Position numbers and translations under genes: made by a program
The notes under the pieces: model-generated
Databases searched by the model: none
What the model saw: only the letters and a program-made list of their open reading frames with translations
What the model was told of the DNA's origin: nothing
Part shown: positions 56,899 through 64,000 of the stretch, piece by piece
Layout of the letters: each line of letters begins with the position of its first letter
Numbering within the stretch: position 1 is the first letter of the stretch
From: Zarea fungicola
Taxonomy: Eukaryota; Ascomycota; Sordariomycetes; Hypocreales; Cordycipitaceae
Length of the DNA: 64,000 nucleotides
Reading direction: 5' to 3'
Assembly: GCA_900169235.1 (NCBI GenBank)
Contig: FWCC01000141.1
Location: forward strand, 132,284 to 196,283

Positions 56899-57448
56899 AC
56901 CAAGAACTGGGCTGAACTTCATTGATGGAATACCAATGATGGAAGAGAGGAACAAATGAATGGAAAGAGAAAAAAAAAGAGAAAAAGAAAAACAAGATAT
57001 ATCCAACATAATACTGAAGCAGAGTCAGTCTCACACTGAATTTGGCTTCCAATTTGTATACTATGAGAACAATGAGATGAAGCAGAGAATCACCGGGATT
57101 TGAAATCTGGGAATAATAGCATCGAGATACACAAACAAAGAAAAACATCAATCCAATAAAAATTCATTCAATTATGCCGTGATTGCCCTCTCTATCTCAC
57201 TAGAGGAGCACATCATCTCTACTACGTAGATGTACAAATCGAACCCCTCAAATTCACCCAGCGCTGCTCACTCAATTTCACTTATTTGAACTGTATTACT
57301 TGCACATTTCTAGCTCATTACAAGGACATTATCATTCCAGCCAACATGTGTGTGGCGCGGGTATATATATACAACATCTCCCCAGCAATATCAACAACTC
57401 CCACCATGAAGCCAGTCGCCAAAATGCAAAACACATTCTCTCCCGTTC
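56899..57448. other. convergent 3' intergenic region
   Basis: Contains A-rich sequence after the Gpi12 gene (about 56970-56996) and the 3' region of the Rad4 gene. No gene seen. Confidence 0.5.
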
Positions 57449-60016
57449 TCACCTCGTTTCCTCCTCCTCCATCATCCGACTCATCAGCTGCGCCTTTCTC
57501 TTCTGCGCCTCTGGGTCTCTATACTCGAGCTGCGTCCCGGGCGGTTCGCGTCCGTCCTCCTCCTCCTGCTCCCCACCAATAATCACCGACGCCGCCGATC
57601 GCAACGACTCGGGCGCAGGCCCGCTCCCCGTGCTGCTCGCGTTGGAGACGTTGCTAATCGCACGGCCTAAAATCTGACGCTTGCGCGGTCTACTGGCATG
57701 TCCCCCCGGCGCCGTTCCCGCCGCCGCAGCCGCTGCCACAATATCAAAGTCCGTGCCGGGCAGTTGTCCCCTCGTCTTGTCCAGCAAGTTTGTGATTTTC
57801 GATGTAAGCCGCTCTCGTTCCGCGGCTCGCGCTGCCTGTCGCGCCTCGTCTTGCACGTTTCGTGGCTTGGCGTCCTCTGAATAACTCCAGCTGCCGTCCT
57901 TTGCGTGTTCTTGTCGTGGCTGCGCAATGGACTGAACCGGCGGGGCAGAAGGTGCCCTGTCCGTTCTAGGCTCTACATTTTCGCTGCTGCTGCTGCTCCC
58001 TGTTGGATCGGATTTATGCCGTGGCAGTACCGCGGCGGCTGGTTTCCTGGGCGAGGGTGATTTGTTGACCGACGCCGACGAGAGCTCAGACAGCGGCGTG
58101 CTGGCCTGTCGCCGAGTAGCAGCCGCCGCCGTTGGTGGTTCTGTGGGATGCGTCCGGGCCGTTGTGAAATCCGCCAACGTGGCAGATTCCTCCAGCCGAG
58201 CGCCTCTCGCAGGTTTATTGCTCCTTGTCTTTTCCGGCGGCGGCGTATCTCGGTCAAAGGCCGTCGTGTCCATCCCAGCGCCACCAGGTGGCCGCGAGGC
58301 TCCATCTCCCTTCCTTGCCGATTTCGACTTGTCCCTTTCTGCTTCTGCTTCTCTGTTGGCTGGCTGCGTCTTGACGAGACCGCCGTTTGCTTTGTAATGC
58401 GCCCGCAGCTGCGGAAAGATGAAATCCTCCACTGGCACGTGAAACCCCGTGGAGATGCACTCCCACAGCCAGTCTGCCGACACAACGGGGACCTTCCACT
58501 CCAACGCATAACGCAGCTTGTCCTTGCGCATAGCCGCGAGGGAGCGACACACCAAGACGCTGGTGTCTTTGCGAAACTGCTCTTCAAATGAGCCCCCAAG
58601 CTGCTTTATGCTCCTGGCGACCTGGTTCAGCTCGAGTCCCGTAAACGCGGAGCTGCAAATGGACAAGGATGAGAAACCAGGAATGGGAAAGGATGGGAAT
58701 GGCCGTCCGAGTACGTGATCATCGGGATGAAAGAATTGCTTATTCTGTAGGCACCGCTCAATGTAAAATTCCGTAACTATATGCAGATTGCTGTGTGGCG
58801 ACTGGGGATGGGTGTCGGGCTGTGAGGTTTGCGGAACAATGAGAAAGCGCCAGCTTGGGTCTGCCGTCTGCGAGAGCGCCGCCTCCTCGAGGGTGGACAC
58901 GACGGTGCCGTCTAGCGATGTCAATGTTTGGTTCAATATTTGAGCCTGCTGTGAGCGGAAGCCATGCATGTAGAATATGCAATTAGCAAAAATGCCATCT
59001 TGCTGCGGCGTTGGGGCCAAGGCGAGGACGGGACCTGGGGTCGGGGCAGGCGCCGGCTTTTGTTGACGCGCCGCCTCGTCGTCTGCCGGCTTCCCTTCGC
59101 TAAAAGAGTATTCCTTGGAGTCGGAGCGTTCCAGTATCGAGTCCCAGAGGGTCTGTCTCTGGGAGTTGAGCTTCATGCTGGCCGTCTTGCGCAGCTTCCT
59201 GCCGCCCTCCTCGGCGGTGGCTGACCCCGATGATCTAGATCGCTTGCCAGAGGACCGCCGCCGGGGATCCTTCTTGACCCAGGCATCCAGGCCCTGCTCG
59301 TCGGCCGGGAGGAGCGGATCGAATTTGGTCTCGTCGAGGATCATGCCGCGCTCGATGCTCTGGTCCAGCCAGGCCAGCGTGACGGTGCAGACGCCCCAAG
59401 CCTTGGCCGCCGTAAACTTTTTGCCCTCGGGCGCGCTCACAATGAGGTGCGTGCATTTCCGCGTCAAGTCACCGGTATACAGGGCCCCGCTGGCCGTGAT
59501 GCGCTCGGCAATGAGGTCACGCTCGTCGCCAAAGCCTGTGAGGCAGACGAGCAGCTGGTCCTGCTGTGGCTCAGGCTGGCCGTCGACGGCTGGCTCGCGA
59601 CCGCACTTGTCGAGGGGCCGCAGCCTGTACTTGGTCTCGAGGGCTCGAAAGTCAATGTCCTCGTCAAACTTCCAGAGCTCGGCGATTTCGTCGATCCAGG
59701 CGGCGTCCATGGCCTTGATGTCGGGGCGTTCGCGGGCAACATGGCGGTACTTTGGGGTGTCGTAGTCGCCGACGATGAGGTGGGTGACATCGGGGGTGAG
59801 GTCGTATTTGTGTATGCCTCCGAGTTCGGTGACTTTTTGGTCAATGTCGGTCTAGAGATGCAGATGTAAGTGTTTTGTGTTTACATGGTGCACTGGTGGT
59901 GTGTCAGGCCTTACACGCTGCTCGGTTGGGATGCTTGTGCAGCATATGATGATGCCGCGAAGGGGCTGGGTCGGGTCTATGGAGTAGTCATCATCGGTAG
60001 ACATGTTGGAGGACAT
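57449..60016 (-). CDS. four-BRCT checkpoint/replication protein, Rad4/Cut5/Dpb11 (TopBP1) type
   Basis: Two exons (minus), 59915-60016 and 57449-59851; about 834 residues if the ATG at 60016 is used (ATGs further upstream in frame are possible). BRCT 1 is at about 20-95 and is completed by the splice (IICCTSIPTEQR joined to TDIDQKVTELGG). BRCT 2 is at about 130-220 (LLVCLTGF to VTLAWLDQSI), BRCT 3 at about 316-410 and BRCT 4 at about 434-515 (ARSIKQLGG to SADWLWECI). A long Ser/Pro/Lys-rich tail follows, ending in GTQLEYRDPEAQKRK. Four BRCTs plus this tail match fission-yeast Rad4/Cut5 and budding-yeast Dpb11. They bind phosphorylated partners to start replication and to activate the ATR-type checkpoint kinase in the nucleus. 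Confidence 0.9.
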
Positions 60017-60141
60017 GTTGCCGGTAGATGGCTGCTCTGTGAGGCAGATGGAGAGGTGGTAGAGTAGCATGGACCCGCGATGAGGTGGACGCGTTTGGCC
60101 CACCAGGCTGCATCTCCACTGTCGTCACAGTGCAGCGAGGA

Positions 60142-60595
60142 ATGCTCAGCAATACAACCACTATACAGCTTTATTTTTGTGTATTTTACTACTAAGTTTA
60201 ATCTTGAATTTTGATTTTGAATTTTAATTCTTGTTTGTATTTTTTTCAAGTTTACTAATTCCACAAACTACGCCACAGTCCGTCACAGTCCGCCGACAGT
60301 GAAAGCTCAGCAATACAACCATTACACAGCTTTATTTTTAATGTATTTTACTACTGAGGATCGTCTCGTTTTTTTATTGTCGAACTTTTGGTTGTATTTT
60401 TGCAAATTTATTAATCCGACATGGAACTCCACTGTCACTGTCACTGTCTGCAAGTCTGCAAGCCTGCAAGCGTGGGATGCTCAGTATTATAACCATTTTA
60501 CCGGTATATTTTCCCGATACACTGTACTGACGACTTTATTCAAACTTTAATTCCAGTGTTTAGTTTATATTTTTGCAATTTATTACTATTTTTCC
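60142..60595. repeat. three degenerate tandem copies, period about 160-175 bp
   Basis: Copies begin near 60142, 60304 and 60477. Each opens with a variant of gctcagcaatacaacca, then an agctttattttt/gtattttactact block, then T-rich sequence ending in caaatttattaat-like wording. Copy 1 and copy 2 are closest; copy 3 is more diverged. Copies 2 and 3 are each preceded by short Cag/Cactgt repeats. No coding function seen. Confidence 0.75.
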
Positions 60596-61327
60596 CTTGT
60601 ATACTTTGTCAACTGCCACTTACTCTTCTACAAGCTGCACCAAGTCAAGTCGTGGATTATTGAAAATAGGACAGCGTCTGAGAATTAAAATGGAAATGAA
60701 GAAAAAGTCTTTGTACTGGCCTCGTAGCACTGGTCCGAGGCTTAAAATAAACGTTGCTGCTGTTCCCGGCTGCCGGTCTCTGATGTTTCGACAGTCTGTG
60801 GTAACAACCAGTCAGACATTTCTACAACTTGCGGCTCAACAAGTCTTACTCGTCTCGTACCCTTTCAGATAAAAACTTCCAAAACTAGAACTGCTTAATC
60901 GTGGCGGCGCCTCTGGTTCAAAGTCCCTCCAGCTGGACTGCCTGGAGGCGGTGGATGGTGCCTTCTTGTACCCCACATGCCCTCCGTTCATTCTGCCCTC
61001 CACAGACCTTATTGCTTGTCCCAAAACACCAAGCCCAAGTCTGTGACAATTCGACATTTCGACCCGGCAATAGTCTTTGTTGCAGAGCCGAGTCGTGGTA
61101 TTGACTGGGTTGGTTTCTTTTACGCCACCAACCAGAAACCTGTCTCCTACCCTCCTCCCGCACTCGGCCTTGAGCATCCGTTCCGCGCCGCTCTACGCAC
61201 TCCGAGACAGTCACGATATCGCAGCATCGACCGGTGCCGACCGTGTACATTTCAGACGACATACGATATCCATCATCCACAGAATCCGAGGGCTTGAGAC
61301 CGAGTGTGCCTCTCGACTGTCGCCACC
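60596..61327. promoter_or_regulatory. upstream region of the Dcn1 gene
   Basis: About 730 bp without a supported gene between the tandem repeat and the Dcn1 start. Several small frames on both strands appear to be chance. Confidence 0.4.
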
Positions 61328-63302
61328 ATGGCCCCTCCCTCGGCCGCCCAGCTCAAGATCTTGGTCTCCCACTTCTGCAACTTTACGGGTGAAACGGAGC
61401 GCGTGGCCACCAAAGTATGCACAACCCAGACATTTGACTCTTGCCACCTCTTGCGATCTGAATCATTTATTTCTCCGATCGACGACGGCGGGGAATCATA
61501 TCCGTCGCTGCCCACTGTCCATGGGCGCAAGTGGTGGCAGCCACATGCCGGCCAAGTGGTGCTGCAGGTGGCAAACAGAATGCTAACGAGCATGTCTCTC
61601 TAGTATCTTCGTGCGTCGGGCTACAGAGTTAACGAGGCTGTAGACGAGTAAGTTGTTGGTTTTCTTTTTTTGTCTTCTTCTTTTGCTGCTCCCTCCTACC
61701 GCTCGCTGCCTGCTGTTCGTATTGGGGGTGGTGCAGAATCACCTCGTATCCTCAGCTGGACATGCCTCCATCGAGCAATGCAACAAAACACGTCAACCGT
61801 GCCACTCGTCTTGCGCAACACAAGCCGGGCAATCAATCATCGGGTGCACGGGGCGAACGGATGCACATCTGTATCATGGCGCTGGACCACGACCGGATCA
61901 TCACTGGAGACGGCTGGGCCTGCTGGGCCAATGCTGTCGGGCCATTGGTGGAGTGCTGCTAGACATTCCCCCAAAGTACGGCCGAGCACAGCCCGACGCC
62001 TTTGAAACAGAGATTCCAATCCCGCGACCTGTGCTAGGCTTCTTCTTTGTCCTTGTTTCCCTTTATTTTTATATCCAAGTGATATTTTATTCTTCTTCAT
62101 CCCTCCCCAAGTTGCCGCGCACACCACATCCCGCATGCGATAGCGGCCAACAGCAAACCGCTCAACCGACTGCGCGCAGTCTGCCTCATCTCCACCTTGC
62201 TTACACGCTGACCCAACCGCCAATGCCGCATCTCGCGCTCAACGTTCTGGGATCATGAGCTTGAAAGGAGTGAGGCGACAGATTCAATGCAAATTCCAGT
62301 CCATTCTCCCATCATCCAGGCGGCGGAAATGGGATCAAAGCAGTTCGGATGAGCCACCCTCGGCAAGGGAATCTGGGTACACATCCACTCGAAGAATTCA
62401 GACAGGCATTCATTTTCCACAATTTCCACACACTCCAAGTGGAGGCGTTCACTACTCACGCTCATTGGATTTCTGATGTATTTTTTGGCCGTTCACTTAC
62501 GCCGTCACAGGTACTACAGCCAACAAGCGCTACGGCCACCAAGCCTTGATGCTCCGCTAGATGCATTATTTGACACCCTGCGAGGTATTTCACATGGCAC
62601 CCAGTAACCATCTGCTCCTGCTAACACTCTGCAGATGAACAAAATGACGCCAAGGACCGCATGGAGCTTGAATCCACCATGAACTATCTCAGCAGCAACC
62701 TTGGCGTCAACATTGAAAATGCAGAGCTTTTTGTCGCCTTGGAGCTGTTACAGGTGCCAGCCATTGGTGAGATTACTCGCAAGGGCTATATTGAAGGATG
62801 GAAAAATGCAAAGTATGTTGCACCGCTCCAACACCATGCCATGTCCAATACTGACTTTACAAGTGTCGAGCCCAACCACAAAGAGCACGCCAAACACCTC
62901 CAGACTCTGGTGGCGGCCCTGGCGCGTGATACCGCGCTGTTTAAAAAGGTATACAAATACGCCTTCATCGGTGGACGTGAAAAGGACCAAAAGGCTCTCA
63001 GCCTCGAAAACGCCTTAGTCTACTGGGACATGCTCTTTGCCCCTCCTGGCATACAATGGAAGAATCAACATCGAGACTGGCTTGCGCTCTGGAAGGCCTT
63101 CCTCGCCGAGAAGTGGACACGCTCAGTGAATCGCGACATGTGGAATATGGTTCTCGAGTTTGCCTTTAAGAGCATGGACGATGACACGCTGTCTTTTTGG
63201 AACGAGGATGGTGCATGGCCCAGCGTCATTGACGACTTTGTCGAGTGGTGCAAGGCCAAGGGCATTGGCAAGTCGGAGCAGATGGATGTGGACGGGGAAT
63301 AG
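61328..63302 (+). CDS. DCN1: Dcn1-type cullin neddylation factor
   Basis: Five exons, 61328-61414, 61604-61647, 62511-62584, 62635-62812 and 62864-63302; 273 residues. The N-terminus is a UBA-like domain (LVSHFCNFTGETERVATKYLRASGYRV is split by intron 1) followed by the linker YYSQQALRPP. The C-terminal potentiating-neddylation (PONY) domain includes the conserved end DGAWPSVIDDFVEWCK. Dcn1 helps the E2 Ubc12 attach Nedd8/Rub1 to cullins and so activates SCF-type ubiquitin ligases. Intron 2 is about 863 nt, far above the 50-90 nt usual here. Intron 4 (51 nt, GTATGT donor, CTGAC branch) is in frame and could be overlooked. Start chosen at the first ATG with a good context (caccATGG). Confidence 0.88.
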
Positions 63303-64000
63303 AGAACCCGCCCAAGACGTTCTCAAAGACAGAGTGCTCGCCGCGGTCGTCCTTGTGCGTAGGACTGCGTCGGTCCACGAAGCTAGGAACCTGCCCGAGC
63401 ATTGACAGAATTTGGCAAGATTGGCCAGGTGTTTGGTCAGAGCACCACGTTGCTTCATGCACATTAGGCACATGTCGGTGATTTTTCGGCCAATTAGAGG
63501 GCCCCGCGACCACCAGGGATTATAAAGCATCCATACCACGACGACAGATATTGGAGGGGTGGGATTTGACCATGCGGCGACGGCGCTATACTCGGGTATT
63601 TGTCCTATTACGAGTTAGAGGCTACATGATGCCAGGTTGCTGCATTTACGCGCCTAGGCCAATGAATTACGATTAGATGGCTGGTGCATCACATGCCCAG
63701 ATTTAAATACAGCATTTAAACAAACTATTATTGAAGAAAAAATCAACAAGGAAAAATGGTATTTGTAAAATGTCTGATGATTTTATGCTATCCTTTTGAT
63801 TTTTATGCTATCCGTAGTCCCCAGTAATATAATGTATTTTGTACAGTGGTTGCCAGCAGAATGGCAGGGGGGTAATTTTTGATGCTGGCCATTTAATCCC
63901 GGCATGATTTCCGCGCTTCAATATGGTACATGGTGCTCAGGCAATAGATTCTTGCAATGCCTGACACGGGGTTTTGTAGTTGTATGGGACATTGAGTCGC
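63303..64000. other. intergenic region to the right edge
   Basis: Contains the 3' region of the Dcn1 gene. No coding region or element recognised up to the window end. Confidence 0.5.

Noticed and set aside
61653..62258. 201-residue plus-strand frame inside the long Dcn1 intron
   Set aside because: Low-complexity leucine-rich start and Pro/His-rich end, no domain, and no splice signals placing it in the Dcn1 product.
1..64000. CRISPR arrays, bacterial operons, ribosomal RNA genes and intact transposons
   Set aside because: None is seen; the intron structure and gene families are those of a filamentous fungus, and no terminal repeats with a transposase were found.

Overview
The window comes from a filamentous ascomycete, most likely a Sordariomycete and perhaps Hypocreales. 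Most genes are interrupted by short GT-AG introns of about 50-90 nt with GTAAGT, GTACGT or GTATGT donors and CTAAC or CTGAC branch sites. The proteins include filamentous-fungal families: Zn2Cys6 regulators, a PNP-NACHT receptor-like protein, multi-LysM proteins, subgroup-C-type chitinase, Nha1, Dcn1 and Rad4/Dpb11. Gene models were assembled by hand from splice signals. For the spliced models, total coding length divides by three and the reading frame stays open. The species cannot be named from sequence alone.

Left part (0-15 kb): a block of secreted-protein genes that looks like a killer-toxin-type chitin-attack cluster. It holds a five-LysM protein (minus), a divergently transcribed CBM18-GH18 chitinase (plus) whose product ends in KDEL, a secreted metzincin-like metalloprotease (minus), and a secreted SGNH hydrolase with an extra C-terminal domain (plus). 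Two fungal transcription-factor genes follow. One has no visible DNA-binding domain; the other combines two C2H2-type fingers with a Zn2Cys6 cluster. They are candidate cluster regulators by position only.

Middle part (15-43 kb): accessory and relic-rich. It contains a long gene-poor stretch, an intronless bacterial-type sulfotransferase, an assembly gap in a CAA repeat, an open frame cut by one in-frame TGA, a frameshifted relic of a PNP_UDP domain, a small cysteine-rich secreted protein, an LdhA-type D-lactate dehydrogenase, a LITAF-like mini-protein and a stop-interrupted membrane-protein relic. It then carries a complete 1769-residue PNP-NACHT NLR-like gene, an APH-type kinase with an HNH-like N-terminus, a conserved unknown, and a decayed amidase gene that has lost its cis-serine motif and carries several frame changes.

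Right part (43-64 kb): mostly conserved housekeeping genes. These are a GPI-anchored Ser/Thr-rich protein, the Na+/H+ antiporter Nha1 (leader with three small upstream ORFs and a 10-bp repeat), a small acidic-tailed secreted protein, a one-pass membrane protein, a multi-pass membrane protein, the GPI-anchor deacetylase Gpi12/PIG-L, the four-BRCT checkpoint and replication protein Rad4/Dpb11, and the neddylation factor Dcn1, whose gene has an unusually long intron. A three-copy degenerate tandem repeat lies between Rad4 and Dcn1.
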